From NCBI RefSeq assembly GCF_025960875.1, contig NZ_JAODLR010000003.1, positions 300,501 to 364,500 of the forward strand: 64,000 bases of DNA. Reading direction: 5' to 3'. Of this stretch, positions 1-9,197 are shown piece by piece. Under the pieces are notes generated by a model that was given only the letters and a program-made list of their open reading frames with translations, made no database searches and was not told where the DNA came from. Origin of the DNA: Crystallibacter permensis (GTDB taxonomy: Bacteria > Actinomycetota > Actinomycetes > Actinomycetales > Micrococcaceae). Position 1 is the first letter of the stretch; each line of letters opens with the position of its first letter. A program made the translations under genes and the position numbers.

Positions 1-1
1 C

Positions 2-796
2 GCAGAGCTGAAGCGCATTGTGGCCGGCCAGCCCTATGATTCCCTGGCTGATTTGCGTGCCCGGGCCAAGGTCAGCAGGCCTACGTTGCAACGGCTGGCC
101 AAACTGGGAGCCTTCGACGAACTTAACCAGCTGGTCGGACGCAAGGGGACAGCCACCCGCGCGGATCTTGTCCATCATCTGGATAAGCCTCCCGTCCGCC
201 CGGTTCCGCGCCGCTACGAACCCATCGACGGCCAGCTCTCCTTCCCGCTGGGAGACTTGGAATTGAGCAACCTCAAAACCTGCCTGCCTGAACCGACGAT
301 GTTGGAAAAGGTCCGCACCGAACTGGATCTGCTGGCCGTGGATGTCAGCGCCCATCTGATGGACAGCTACGCGCCGCTGCTGAAAGAACTGAATGTCACC
401 GCGGCCAAGGACTTGCTTTCTTTGCGCAACGGAACCGAAGTCCTGGTGGCAGGAATCCGGGTCGCCACCCAAACTCCGCCCATGCGGGGAGGCCGCCGTG
501 TGGTGTTTATCAGCGTGGATGACGGCACCGGCTGCGTAGACTGCACTTTCTTCCATGAGGCGCAGGACAAGGCCGGGCCCCTGCTGTTCGGCACCAGGCT
601 GCTGTTAATCCAAGGACTGACGAGGAGGACCGGACCGCGCGGGATGAGTTTGCAAGCCACCAACGCCTGGGATCTTTCCCACCCGGAGACGCTGCCCCTT
701 GCCCATCCGGCAGAAACACCGGTGCCTGCCCGTGAGCAGCCACACCTCCAGCTCCCGGACCGTGCCATGTTGGTCGGGCTCAATATCAGCGGATAA
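2..796 (+). CDS. dnaE2: Error-prone DNA polymerase DnaE2 (ImuC), C-terminal part
   Basis: The reading frame is open from the first bases of the window, so the gene begins upstream and only the last 264 residues are present. The visible part starts in the helix-hairpin-helix region (around [10 protein letters not shown]) and continues into an OB-fold with the stretch [18 protein letters not shown] followed by [10 protein letters not shown]. That arrangement is typical of DnaE2 rather than the replicative DnaE1. DnaE2 is the catalytic subunit of the actinobacterial mutasome, doing translesion synthesis together with ImuA and ImuB, neither of which is in the window. It ends at TAA, 73 bp before thrS. 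The family call is firm for an alpha-subunit C-terminus; the DnaE2 subtype is likely but rests on the C-terminal region alone. Confidence 0.85.
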   Translation, partial: AELKRIVAGQPYDSLADLRARAKVSRPTLQRLAKLGAFDELNQLVGRKGTATRADLVHHLDKPPVRPVPRRYEPIDGQLSFPLGDLELSNLKTCLPEPTMLEKVRTELDLLAVDVSAHLMDSYAPLLKELNVTAAKDLLSLRNGTEVLVAGIRVATQTPPMRGGRRVVFISVDDGTGCVDCTFFHEAQDKAGPLLFGTRLLLIQGLTRRTGPRGMSLQATNAWDLSHPETLPLAHPAETPVPAREQPHLQLPDRAMLVGLNISG

Positions 797-869
797 CATC
801 AAAGAGGCTCGTGGCACCCAAAGTATGGTGGCGCGGTTCAGGCCTAAATCGAAACATAAGGAGACCTTC

Positions 870-2888
870 GTGTCAGCGCCCCAAAACATGACTCTCATCG
901 TCGACGGCGAAGAGAAACAAGTGAACACGGGCACTACCGGGGCGGAGTTATTCTTCGAGCGCCGCGATGTCGTCGTTATGCGCGTCGACGGGGTGCTCAA
1001 GGACCTGGACCAGCCGCTGCCCGAAGACGCCAAGATCGAGTCTGTCACCATCGATTCGCCCGACGGGCTGAACGTCCTGCGGCATTCCACTGCCCATGTG
1101 ATGGCACAGGCCGTGCAGCAACTCCGCCCGGACGCCAAACTCGGCATCGGTCCGTACATCACCGACGGCTTTTACTTCGATTTCGACGTCGAGGAACCTT
1201 TCACTCCTGACGATCTGAAGACCCTTGAGAAGATGATGCTCAAGATCGTCAACCAGAATCAGAAGTTCGCCCGCCGGGTGGTCACCGAGGATGAAGCCCG
1301 GGCCGCCATGGCGGATGAGCCCTACAAACTGATCCTGCTGGACAAGTCCGCAGAGGCAGATGAAGCCGGCGAGGGCGTAAACGTCGAGGTTGGCGCCGGC
1401 GAGATCACCATCTACGACAATGTGGACCGCAAGAGCGGCGACACCATCTGGTGCGATCTCTGCCGTGGCCCGCATCTCCCCAACACCAAGCTCATCTCGA
1501 ACGCCTTCGCGCTGACCCGCTCGGCAGCTGCCTACTGGCTGGGCAACGAGAAGAACAAGCAACTGCAGCGCATCTACGGCACAGCCTGGCCCACCAAGGA
1601 AGCGCTGAAGGCCTACCAGGAGCGCCTCGCGGAGGCCGAGCGCCGGGACCACCGCAAGCTCGGCTCAGAGCTCGACCTGTTCTCCTTCCCCGATGAACTG
1701 GGCTCAGGGCTGCCAGTGTTCCATCCCAAGGGCGGCATTGTCCGCAAGGCGATGGAGGACTATTCACGCCAGCGGCACACCGAAGCAGGCTACGACTTCG
1801 TTTACACCCCGCACATCACCAAGGGACACCTCTACGAAGTGTCCGGCCACCTGGACTGGTACCGCGACGGGATGTTCCCGCCCATCCATGTGGACGAGAC
1901 CCGCGATGCTGAAACCAATGAAGTGGTCAAGCCCGGCCAGGACTATTACCTGAAGCCGATGAACTGCCCGATGCACAACCTGATCTTCCGCTCACGCGGA
2001 CGTTCCTACCGCGAGCTGCCCCTGCGTATGTTCGAATTCGGTTCCGTCTACCGGTACGAGAAATCAGGCGTGGTGCACGGACTGACCCGGGTCCGCGGCA
2101 TGACCCAGGATGACGCCCACATCTACTGCACCCGCGAGCAGATGAAGGACGAACTGACCAGCACCCTGAACTTCGTGCTGGCGCTGCTCAAGGACTACGG
2201 GCTGGACGATTTCTACCTGGAACTCTCCACCAAGGACCCCGAGAAGTACGTCGGGGCAGACGAAGCCTGGGACGAAGCTACCCGTACGCTGGCCGAGGTC
2301 GCCGAAGCCTCCGGTCTGGAGCTGGTTCCGGATCCGGGCGGAGCCGCGTTCTACGGCCCGAAGATTTCCGTGCAGGCCCGCGACGCGATCGGCCGCACGT
2401 GGCAGATGTCCACCATCCAGCTGGACTTCAACCTGCCCGAACGCTTCGAGCTCGAGTATCAGGCCGCGGACGGTTCGCGCCAGCGTCCTGTCATGATCCA
2501 CCGTGCGCTGTTCGGCTCGGTCGAACGTTTCATGGGCGTGCTTATCGAGCACTATGCCGGCGCCTTCCCGGCCTGGCTGGCACCGGTGCAGGTGGTCGGC
2601 ATCCCCGTGGCGGAGGCATTTAACGACTACATGGGCGAGGTCATCGCCAAGCTCAAGGCAGCAGGCATCCGGGCCGAAGCAGATTTCGGTTCGGACCGGT
2701 TCCCGAAGAAGATCCGGACCGCCAGCAAGGACAAGATCCCGTTTGTCCTCATTGCCGGCGGTGAAGACGCCGAAGCCGGCGCGGTATCGTTCCGCTTCCG
2801 CGACGGCAGCCAGGACAACGGCGTACCTGTCGACGACGCCGTGGCCAGGATCGTTGAAGCCGTCCGTAACCGGGACCACCAGCTATGA
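870..2888 (+). CDS. thrS: Threonyl-tRNA synthetase
   Basis: A 672-residue class II synthetase that attaches threonine to tRNA-Thr. The domains in order are an N-terminal TGS domain, an editing domain with the HxxxH pair (H72, H76) and the CRGPH element (C198, H202), a catalytic core with zinc ligands C366, H417 and H544, and a C-terminal anticodon-binding domain. All editing and zinc residues are intact. The frame is open further upstream, but I chose the GTG at 870 because AAGGAG lies six bases before it and translation there gives the expected N-terminus. The stop overlaps the start of the HIT gene (ATGA), so these genes are probably co-transcribed. A possible -10 (TATGGT, 824-829) lies upstream without a clear -35. 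I saw no T-box. Confidence 0.97.
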   Translation: MSAPQNMTLIVDGEEKQVNTGTTGAELFFERRDVVVMRVDGVLKDLDQPLPEDAKIESVTIDSPDGLNVLRHSTAHVMAQAVQQLRPDAKLGIGPYITDGFYFDFDVEEPFTPDDLKTLEKMMLKIVNQNQKFARRVVTEDEARAAMADEPYKLILLDKSAEADEAGEGVNVEVGAGEITIYDNVDRKSGDTIWCDLCRGPHLPNTKLISNAFALTRSAAAYWLGNEKNKQLQRIYGTAWPTKEALKAYQERLAEAERRDHRKLGSELDLFSFPDELGSGLPVFHPKGGIVRKAMEDYSRQRHTEAGYDFVYTPHITKGHLYEVSGHLDWYRDGMFPPIHVDETRDAETNEVVKPGQDYYLKPMNCPMHNLIFRSRGRSYRELPLRMFEFGSVYRYEKSGVVHGLTRVRGMTQDDAHIYCTREQMKDELTSTLNFVLALLKDYGLDDFYLELSTKDPEKYVGADEAWDEATRTLAEVAEASGLELVPDPGGAAFYGPKISVQARDAIGRTWQMSTIQLDFNLPERFELEYQAADGSRQRPVMIHRALFGSVERFMGVLIEHYAGAFPAWLAPVQVVGIPVAEAFNDYMGEVIAKLKAAGIRAEADFGSDRFPKKIRTASKDKIPFVLIAGGEDAEAGAVSFRFRDGSQDNGVPVDDAVARIVEAVRNRDHQL

Positions 2889-3463
2889 CGGATTCGCCGG
2901 GGGCACCTCACCAGCAGCCTGAAGGCCAGATGACCGACGAGTTCGAGCTAACCGGAGTCCCGGACGCCTTTCAGCGCCTCTGGACTCCGCACCGTATGGC
3001 CTATGTCAAGGGCGGACAGGACCAGTTCAAAGGCAAGGATGAATGCCCCTTCTGTGTGGCGCCGGGGCGTAGCGATGAAGACTCCTTGATCGTGTACCGG
3101 GGCAAGTTCAACTACGTTGTCCTGAATCTTTTCCCGTACAACCCGGGCCACCTGCTGATCTGCCCGTACCGCCACGTCCCGGACTACACCGACATCACCG
3201 TAGAAGAAACGGCCGAGTTCGCCGAGCTGACCCAGACAGCCATGCGCGTGCTGCGCAAGGTGGCGAATCCAACCGGCTTCAACCTGGGCATGAACCAGGG
3301 CGTCACCGGGGGAGCCGGCGTGGCGGCACACCTGCATCAGCACGTCGTGCCGCGCTGGGGCGGGGACGGGAACTTCCTGCCGATCATCGCCCAGACGAAG
3401 GCCATTACGCAGACCTTGGACGAGGTCCGTCAACAGGTGGCACAAGCCTGGCCGGCCGGGTAG
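2885..3463 (+). CDS. HIT-family hydrolase, Ap4A phosphorylase-like
   Basis: A 192-residue histidine-triad protein. The catalytic HxHxH motif is H149-L-H151-Q-H153 followed by VVPRW, and a CPFC pair sits near residue 54. The closest well-studied relative by family and gene order is mycobacterial Rv2613c, a diadenosine tetraphosphate phosphorylase encoded between thrS and the phosphatidylinositol phosphate synthase gene, which matches this layout. It would clear Ap4A, a by-product of aminoacyl-tRNA synthetases, so its coupling to thrS is sensible. The start ATG overlaps the thrS stop. A second ATG at 2930 has a better ribosome binding site (GAAGG), so the true protein may lack the first 15 residues. 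Confidence 0.9.
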   Translation: MTDSPGAPHQQPEGQMTDEFELTGVPDAFQRLWTPHRMAYVKGGQDQFKGKDECPFCVAPGRSDEDSLIVYRGKFNYVVLNLFPYNPGHLLICPYRHVPDYTDITVEETAEFAELTQTAMRVLRKVANPTGFNLGMNQGVTGGAGVAAHLHQHVVPRWGGDGNFLPIIAQTKAITQTLDEVRQQVAQAWPAG

Positions 3464-3471
3464 CGGCTCGG

Positions 3472-4083
3472 ATGCTCAATAAGTACGCACGTGGTTTCTT
3501 CGGGAAGCTGTTTTCCCCTTTGGCGCGGCTGCTGATCAAACTCGGTGTTTCACCAGACACGGTGACCATCATCGGCACTCTCGGCGTGTCCATCGGTGCC
3601 TTGGTCTTCTACCCCATGGGCGAACTGTTCTGGGGCACGGTCTTCATCACCGTGTTCGTTTTCTCGGACATGGTGGACGGGCTGATGGCCCGGATGCTTA
3701 ACCGCAGCAGCAGCTGGGGGAGCTTCCTGGATTCAACCTTGGACCGTCTGGCTGACGCCGCGGTGTTCGCAGGGGTGACCATTTGGTTCTTCACGGGCGG
3801 AGCCAGTGTTCCCATCGCCGTCACGGCACTGATCTGCCTGGTTCTGGGCATGCTGGTTTCCTACGCTCGGGCGAAAGCCGAGTCCCTCGGCTGCAGCGCC
3901 GACGTCGGTATAGCGGAGCGTTCCGAGCGGCTTGTCGCGGTGCTGGTCTTCACCGGCTTCACCGGGCTCGGGCTGCCGCCGGTGGTGCTGCTCGTGGTGT
4001 TGATCCTGCTTGCGGCCGCTAGCCTGGTCACCGTCATCCAGCGCATCCTGGCCGTCTACCGGCAGACGCAAGTCGAAGCATGA
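3472..4083 (+). CDS. pgsA: CDP-alcohol phosphatidyltransferase, probable phosphatidylinositol phosphate synthase
   Basis: A 203-residue integral membrane enzyme with about six hydrophobic segments. The CDP-alcohol phosphotransferase signature is complete: DMVDGLMAR, eight residues, then G-x3-D-x3-D (GSFLDSTLD). In actinobacteria the copy next to thrS and the HIT gene joins CDP-diacylglycerol to inositol phosphate, the first step to phosphatidylinositol and its mannosides. That substrate is inferred from gene order and family; phosphatidylglycerolphosphate synthase is the alternative. It starts nine bases after the HIT stop and is probably in the same operon. The acyltransferase and mannosyltransferase genes that follow it in mycobacteria are absent here. 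Confidence 0.88.
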   Translation: MLNKYARGFFGKLFSPLARLLIKLGVSPDTVTIIGTLGVSIGALVFYPMGELFWGTVFITVFVFSDMVDGLMARMLNRSSSWGSFLDSTLDRLADAAVFAGVTIWFFTGGASVPIAVTALICLVLGMLVSYARAKAESLGCSADVGIAERSERLVAVLVFTGFTGLGLPPVVLLVVLILLAAASLVTVIQRILAVYRQTQVEA

Positions 4084-4146
4084 AGCGGTTCTGACTTGGC
4101 TGTGCCGCATGCCGTCACGAGTGAGCTGAAACACGACGGCACGGCG

Positions 4147-4152
4147 TATCAT
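4147..4152 (+). promoter_or_regulatory. Candidate -10 element for pdxS
   Basis: TATCAT matches the -10 consensus at five of six positions and lies 38 bases before the pdxS start, in the 107-bp gap after pgsA. No convincing -35 hexamer is at the right distance. The call rests on the -10 alone. Confidence 0.4.
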
Positions 4153-4190
4153 GAAATGTACTCCTTCCCACCAACTCCTAGGGGCTTTTA

Positions 4191-5105
4191 GTGTCCAGCA
4201 GTAACGAAACTTCAACTCACGCACCGGTAACGGGCAGCAGCCGGGTTAAGCGCGGTATGGCTGAAATGTTGAAGGGCGGCGTCATCATGGACGTCGTAAC
4301 CCCCGAGCAGGCCCGCATCGCCGAAGACGCCGGCGCGGTTGCCGTGATGGCTCTCGAGCGCGTACCCGCAGATATCCGGGCCCAGGGCGGCGTATCCCGC
4401 ATGAGCGATCCGGACATGATCGACGGCATCATCGAGGCCGTCTCCATTCCCGTTATGGCCAAGGCGCGTATCGGCCATTTCGTCGAGGCCCAGGTCCTGC
4501 AGTCCCTCGGCGTGGACTACATTGACGAGTCCGAGGTCCTGACCCCGGCCGACTACACCAACCACATCGACAAGTGGAACTTCACGGTTCCGTTTGTCTG
4601 CGGTGCCACCAACCTTGGCGAGGCCCTCCGCCGCATCAACGAAGGTGCGGCCATGATCCGCTCCAAGGGCGAAGCGGGTACCGGCGATGTCTCCAACGCC
4701 ACCGGGCACATGCGCCAGATCCGCGCGCAGATCGCCAAGCTTGCCGCTCTGCCGGAGGACGAGCTGTACGTCGCGGCCAAGGAACTGCAGGCCCCGTACG
4801 AACTGGTCAAGGAAATCGCCTCGACCGGCAAGCTTCCGGTGGTGCTCTTCACCGCAGGCGGTATCGCCACCCCGTCGGATGCGGCCATGATGATGCAGCT
4901 CGGGGCGGACGGCGTGTTCGTCGGGTCCGGTATCTTCAAGTCCGGCAACCCGGCCGAGCGTGCCGCTGCCATCGTCAAGGCCACCACGTTCTATGACGAC
5001 CCGGACATGATCGCCAAGGTCTCCCGCGGACTGGGCGAAGCCATGGTCGGCATCAACGTGGACGAAATTCCGGAGCCGCACCGCCTCGCCGAGCGCGGCT
5101 GGTAG
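4191..5105 (+). CDS. pdxS: Pyridoxal 5'-phosphate synthase, synthase subunit PdxS
   Basis: A 304-residue TIM-barrel enzyme that builds PLP from ribose 5-phosphate, glyceraldehyde 3-phosphate and ammonia supplied by the glutaminase PdxT. Both essential lysines are present: K91 in [10 protein letters not shown], which holds the sugar phosphate, and K159 in [10 protein letters not shown]. The phosphate-binding end GVFVGSGIF is intact. The start is GTG with AGGGGC six bases upstream. Its partner pdxT usually lies next to it or nearby, but here begins at 12725, about 7.6 kb downstream. The genes between them are mostly on the opposite strand, so pdxS and pdxT cannot share a transcript. Confidence 0.97.
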   Translation: MSSSNETSTHAPVTGSSRVKRGMAEMLKGGVIMDVVTPEQARIAEDAGAVAVMALERVPADIRAQGGVSRMSDPDMIDGIIEAVSIPVMAKARIGHFVEAQVLQSLGVDYIDESEVLTPADYTNHIDKWNFTVPFVCGATNLGEALRRINEGAAMIRSKGEAGTGDVSNATGHMRQIRAQIAKLAALPEDELYVAAKELQAPYELVKEIASTGKLPVVLFTAGGIATPSDAAMMMQLGADGVFVGSGIFKSGNPAERAAAIVKATTFYDDPDMIAKVSRGLGEAMVGINVDEIPEPHRLAERGW

Positions 5106-5109
5106 GAAA

Positions 5110-5164
5110 CCCGGAACAAATAACGACGCCGGAAGTCCGGAATCGCTGTATCAGTGGTTCCGGG
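5110..5164. terminator. Possible bidirectional terminator after pdxS
   Basis: An 8-bp inverted repeat (CCCGGAAC at 5110-5117 and GTTCCGGG at 5157-5164) encloses a smaller inner repeat (CCGGA/TCCGG). It lies between the convergent pdxS and thioesterase genes and is followed on the plus strand by CTTCTTGCG. The loop is long and the T-run poor, so the call is tentative. Confidence 0.35.
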
Positions 5165-5243
5165 CTTCTTGCGTTAACACCCTCGGTGGGCCGGGTTGCG
5201 GCCGAAGCAGCGTTCCGTCCGGAAGACGCCGTTCCGTTCGACG

Positions 5244-6227
5244 TCAGTGGGCGTGCCCTTTGCCCCGCAGGTGGCTTGGGAGCAGATTGCCGGGGATCTG
5301 GCTCCGGATGCGGATGATCTCCCGGACGTGCTGTTCCAGCTCGCGGTCCTCATCGGAAACCGGATTCCACGGCGGGATCGGTACCGCAGTGCCCGTCTCG
5401 TCGCGCGCCACCATGACTGTCAAGCAATATGTGGTCAACTCAAGTTCGCCGGTTTTCGGGTCGCCCGAGCGCACATGTACCGAGACGTGCATTCCCTTGT
5501 TGCCGGTGTAGACCAGCCGGGCCTCGACTTCGACCACATTGCCGATCAGCAAGGGACGGTAGAACCGCACGCCGCCGGAGAAGACGGCGACAACGTCCTT
5601 GCCGCAGTACCGCGAGGCGCAAACGTAGGCGGCCTCGTCGATCCACTTCATCACGGTTCCGCCATGAACCTTCCCGCCCCAGTTCACGTCGCCAGGGGCG
5701 GCCAGGAAGCGCAGGACGGTACGGGGAGCTGTTCCTGCTTCGCTGTACACCTGCCGGGACATCGCCTTCTCTATGTCGGCGCGGATGTCCAGGCGCTTGA
5801 TGGCCAGCTGCTCCTGTTCCTTTTCTTCCTCCGTCCGGGGAATCCAGGACTCTACCGGAACGGATTTGCCGTCTGTGCCCACAGCCACGAAGATCACCAG
5901 GCATTGGCTGCGCATCGTGGCGCCGCCGCCCTTGGGATCGCCGGAGCTGACGACGGTCTGGATGTGCATGCTGCTGCGCCCGGTGTAAATGATCGTGGAT
6001 TCAACCTCGACCATGTCTCCGACGCGAACAGGATCGGCAAAGTGGATATTGCCCACATAGGCAGTCACACAATAGGACTTACTCCAGCCCACGGCACAGG
6101 CATAAGCAGCCTTGTCGATCCATTCAAGGACAGTTCCGGCGTCGACCGTCCCGCTGTAACCGACATCCGTGGGAGCGGCGAGGAACCGAAGGGTGATGGA
6201 ATTCTTCGCGGTGGCCGGTTCAGGCAT
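5244..6227 (-). CDS. Tandem hotdog acyl-CoA thioesterase
   Basis: A 327-residue protein made of two hotdog domains, roughly residues 12-150 and 165-300. Each begins with a similar block: GTVDAGTVLEWIDKAAYACA in the first and HGGTVMKWIDEAAYVCA in the second. This duplicated layout is that of cytosolic acyl-CoA hydrolases of the BACH/YciA type, which release free fatty acid and CoA. The chain-length preference cannot be read from sequence. I placed the start at the ATG at 6227 because AAGGAG precedes it by nine bases; the frame is open 27 codons further upstream. The gene is 77 bp downstream of the GNAT gene on the same strand. Its role is probably lipid turnover or CoA recycling. Confidence 0.88.
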   Translation of the reverse strand: MPEPATAKNSITLRFLAAPTDVGYSGTVDAGTVLEWIDKAAYACAVGWSKSYCVTAYVGNIHFADPVRVGDMVEVESTIIYTGRSSMHIQTVVSSGDPKGGGATMRSQCLVIFVAVGTDGKSVPVESWIPRTEEEKEQEQLAIKRLDIRADIEKAMSRQVYSEAGTAPRTVLRFLAAPGDVNWGGKVHGGTVMKWIDEAAYVCASRYCGKDVVAVFSGGVRFYRPLLIGNVVEVEARLVYTGNKGMHVSVHVRSGDPKTGELELTTYCLTVMVARDETGTAVPIPPWNPVSDEDRELEQHVREIIRIRSQIPGNLLPSHLRGKGHAH

Positions 6228-6304
6228 TGGTCTTATCTCCTTATTGGTCGTGAAATCAGCATCGCACTGTTCGTCGACGGTTCCGCTAGACACCGGGAAC
6301 CGGA

Positions 6305-7057
6305 TCACCTTGCCAAATGCAACCAGTAGGTCTGCCCGCGGCCGATGAGCTGGAATCCGCGGCGGGAATAGAGCCGCTCGCCCAAGGGAGTGGCATTCAG
6401 CGCCAGATGTTCGGCACCGGCGGCTCCTGCCGACCGCGCAACCCTGCTCAGGATGCCGGAACCGTAGCCACGACGGCGGTAATCCGTGCCCACGGCCATG
6501 TTGAAGATTCCAGCCAACGCAGGAATCCGGAGGTTGCCACCGCCATCGGGCAGGAATGAATATCCGTGCCCCACAAGCCGTCCCTCGGCGCGCGCCACGG
6601 CGTGCCAGGCCCGGCTTCCCTTTGCCTCCGGTACCGCCGGTGCGGGCACTGATCGTCGGACAACCCGAAGTTCTACACCGTCGGGCCCCGTGATCTCCGG
6701 ACTGTCCGGTTCCAGACCGATTCCCACTGGTTCATCCAGCAGCACGCAGTCCAAATGTGCGGTCATCCACCACGGCTGCCAGCCCTGCTCGAACCCGAAA
6801 CCAGGAAGCATTGACGTCTTGACGGTGCTGTTCATCCACACGCCGACGGTAGCCGCCCCGAGCCGGGCGCCCTCGGCGAGGCCGGGCCGGATGCCCGCGG
6901 GAGAAATCTCCTCGGGAAACATCAGCATGAGTTCCCGTCGGGCCGGGAGCCATACCCAGTGACTCTGGTGGGTATCGAAGGTTTTGCCTCCCGTTGCCGC
7001 AGCCAATGCCGTAAACCACGAGGACTGAAGCCGTTGGCAGTCTCCGAGAGTGACCAC
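6305..7057 (-). CDS. GNAT-family N-acetyltransferase
   Basis: A 250-residue protein whose C-terminal half carries the acetyl-CoA-binding motif A, GTDYRRRGYGSGILSRV, preceded by the beta strand NMAVG. The C-terminal region (ATPLGERLYSRRGFQ) is the usual GNAT motif B. The N-terminal half is less conserved and may select the substrate, which I cannot predict. The start is GTG, two bases after the stop of the M3 peptidase gene, so the two genes are almost certainly co-transcribed. The family is clear and the function unknown. Confidence 0.8.
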   Translation of the reverse strand: MVTLGDCQRLQSSWFTALAAATGGKTFDTHQSHWVWLPARRELMLMFPEEISPAGIRPGLAEGARLGAATVGVWMNSTVKTSMLPGFGFEQGWQPWWMTAHLDCVLLDEPVGIGLEPDSPEITGPDGVELRVVRRSVPAPAVPEAKGSRAWHAVARAEGRLVGHGYSFLPDGGGNLRIPALAGIFNMAVGTDYRRRGYGSGILSRVARSAGAAGAEHLALNATPLGERLYSRRGFQLIGRGQTYWLHLAR

Positions 7058-7059
7058 GA

Positions 7060-9096
7060 TCAGCGCCCCTGGCTGACCGGATCGATGCCGTCGAGCCCGC
7101 GGCGAGCGAGCAGTGGACCAATTTCGGCGTCGCGGCCACGGAAGTTGCGGAAGGCCTGCAACGGATCGATGCTGTTGCCCCGGGAGAGCAATTCGGTACG
7201 GAAATGATCTCCGTTATCCCGGTTCAGGCCGCCGTTTTCGCGAAACCACAAGACAGAGTCCGCGTCCAGCACTTCGCTCCAGAGGTAGGAATAGTAGCCC
7301 GCCGCATAGCCTCCCGCGAAGATGTGCTTAAAATAGCCGCTGCGGTAGCGCGGCGGGATGAGGTCGAGGTCGAGCCCGGCGTCCTTAAGCGCCTCCTTCT
7401 CGAAGGAGAGCGGATCATCGATGCGCGTCCCGGCAGGTAAGCTGTGCCAGGCCAGATCCAGCAGGGTGGCCGCCAAATACTCGGTGGTGGCGAAGCCTTC
7501 GCCCCAGAGCCGCGCTGCTTCGATCTTGTCGACCGTCTCCGGCGGAAGGGCGGCTCCGGTGACGTGTTCGCTGGCATAGTCGGCGACGATCTGCGGCCAC
7601 AGCATCCACATTTCGTTGACCTGCGATGGGTATTCGACGAAGTCCCGGGGAACGCTGGTTCCGGAGAACCGCGGATACCTGACCTGGGAGAACAACCCGT
7701 GCAGCGCATGGCCGAATTCGTGGAAGAGCGTCACAACCTGGTCAAAGGTGAGCAGGGTCGGCTCGCCTGGTGCAGGTTTGGTGATGTTGAGATTGTTAAC
7801 AACTACCGCCTGCTGGCCCAGCAAGCCGGACTGTTCGACAAACGAATCCATCCACGCGCCCCCGTTTTTGGTGGGCCGCGCATAGTAGTCGCCCAGGAAC
7901 AAGCCAAGCCCCATACCGCCATCGTTCTTTACTTCCCAAACCCGGATATCCGAGTGATAGCCCTGCAGGTCCGGACGTGCTTCGAAGCTCAGGCCGTACA
8001 GTTGTTCCGCCGCGTGGAAAACGCCGCCCTGGAGCACGCTCTCGAGTTCGAAGTAAGGGCGCAGCTTCGCCAGATCGACGTCATAATCACGGCGCCGCAC
8101 CTGCTCGGAGTAGAAAGCCCAGTCCCAGGGTTCGATGTCGTGCCCTGCGGCGGCGGCCAGGACATGGGCCTCGGCACGCGCGTTGCCCACCGCCGCCGGC
8201 ACCAGTTGCGCGAGCAGCTGCCGCACGGCTTCAAGCGAAGGCGCGGTTTGGGATTCCAAGGCATATTCGGCGTGGTTCGGGTAACCGAGCAGCGCGGCAC
8301 GCTCGGCACGCAGTTCGGCCAGTCGCGCCGCGAGGAGCACCGTCCGGTTTCCTTTGCCGCCGCGGCCTACCGAGGCCTGAAAGAGGCGACGCCGGGTGTC
8401 CCGGTCCGTGAGCACTTCGAGGGCGGGCTGGGCGGTCGGCAGCACCAGTGTGAGCAGCCAGCCGGTGTCATATCCGGCTTCCCGGGCGGCCTGGGCCGCG
8501 GCGGTGATATCCTCCTCGGCCAGCCCGTCCAGAAGAGCGCGGTCGGCCACGTGCAGGGCGGCAGCGTTCCCCGCGGCCAGCAGCTCCTGCGAATATTCGG
8601 TGGACAGTTCCGACAAGCGCACGTTCATCTCGCGAAGCCGCTTCTGCCCGGCGGGCTCGAGCCCGGCTCCGGCGCGGCGGAACTGCTTGCGCAGCTCGGA
8701 CACCAGGCGCAGGTCCTCGCCGGCGAGGCCCTCGGCGCCCTCATCCACCGCCATGACTCGCCCGTACAGCTCTGGATGCAGGTAAACGTTGTCCTGGTGC
8801 GCGGCCAGCCGCGGGGCAACTGCCTGTTCCAGCTGCAGGATCTCCTCCGTCGCGTCTGCGGAGGCGATGTTGCGCAGGACCGCCGCCACACGCTGAAGCG
8901 TCCGGCCGGACCGCTCGAAGGCAACCACGGTGTTGGCAAAGGACGCCGGTTCCGGATTCGCGGCGATGTCCTCGATTTCGGCCAGCTGCTGTGCGAATCC
9001 GGCCTCGAACGCGGGCAGGTAATCCTCTGCGCGGATGTCGGCGAAAGCCGGCAGCTCGTAGGGGAGCGTACTGGGAGTGAGGAACGGGTTTGCCAT
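7060..9096 (-). CDS. M3-family zinc oligopeptidase (peptidyl-dipeptidase Dcp/oligopeptidase A type)
   Basis: A 678-residue cytosolic metallopeptidase. The zinc-binding HExxH motif is HEFGH at 459-463, in the context VVTLFHEFGHALHGLFS, and the downstream glutamate region required by the family follows. Length and the N-terminal helical region (PFLTPSTLPYELPAF) match the Dcp/oligopeptidase A branch of M3, which degrades short peptides left by other proteases. There is no signal peptide. The gene is first in a probable pair with the GNAT gene. A 101-bp gap separates its start from the divergent capA-like gene. I see no strong ribosome binding site in front of the ATG. Confidence 0.93.
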   Translation of the reverse strand: MANPFLTPSTLPYELPAFADIRAEDYLPAFEAGFAQQLAEIEDIAANPEPASFANTVVAFERSGRTLQRVAAVLRNIASADATEEILQLEQAVAPRLAAHQDNVYLHPELYGRVMAVDEGAEGLAGEDLRLVSELRKQFRRAGAGLEPAGQKRLREMNVRLSELSTEYSQELLAAGNAAALHVADRALLDGLAEEDITAAAQAAREAGYDTGWLLTLVLPTAQPALEVLTDRDTRRRLFQASVGRGGKGNRTVLLAARLAELRAERAALLGYPNHAEYALESQTAPSLEAVRQLLAQLVPAAVGNARAEAHVLAAAAGHDIEPWDWAFYSEQVRRRDYDVDLAKLRPYFELESVLQGGVFHAAEQLYGLSFEARPDLQGYHSDIRVWEVKNDGGMGLGLFLGDYYARPTKNGGAWMDSFVEQSGLLGQQAVVVNNLNITKPAPGEPTLLTFDQVVTLFHEFGHALHGLFSQVRYPRFSGTSVPRDFVEYPSQVNEMWMLWPQIVADYASEHVTGAALPPETVDKIEAARLWGEGFATTEYLAATLLDLAWHSLPAGTRIDDPLSFEKEALKDAGLDLDLIPPRYRSGYFKHIFAGGYAAGYYSYLWSEVLDADSVLWFRENGGLNRDNGDHFRTELLSRGNSIDPLQAFRNFRGRDAEIGPLLARRGLDGIDPVSQGR

Positions 9097-9185
9097 GGCA
9101 CTACTTTGTCATGCCCCACCGGTTCTCCTGGGGTCATTTACTGGCTGCAAGGACGCGCCGTCGGCGACCCGGCCTCGCCGCGGCT

Positions 9186-9191
9186 TACACT
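9186..9191 (+). promoter_or_regulatory. -10 element for a probable leaderless capA-like mRNA
   Basis: TACACT fits the TAnnnT pattern of actinobacterial -10 boxes and ends six bases before the ATG at 9198. No Shine-Dalgarno sequence lies between. Transcription would begin at or next to the start codon, giving a leaderless mRNA. Confidence 0.5.
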
Positions 9192-9197
9192 GGCGGC

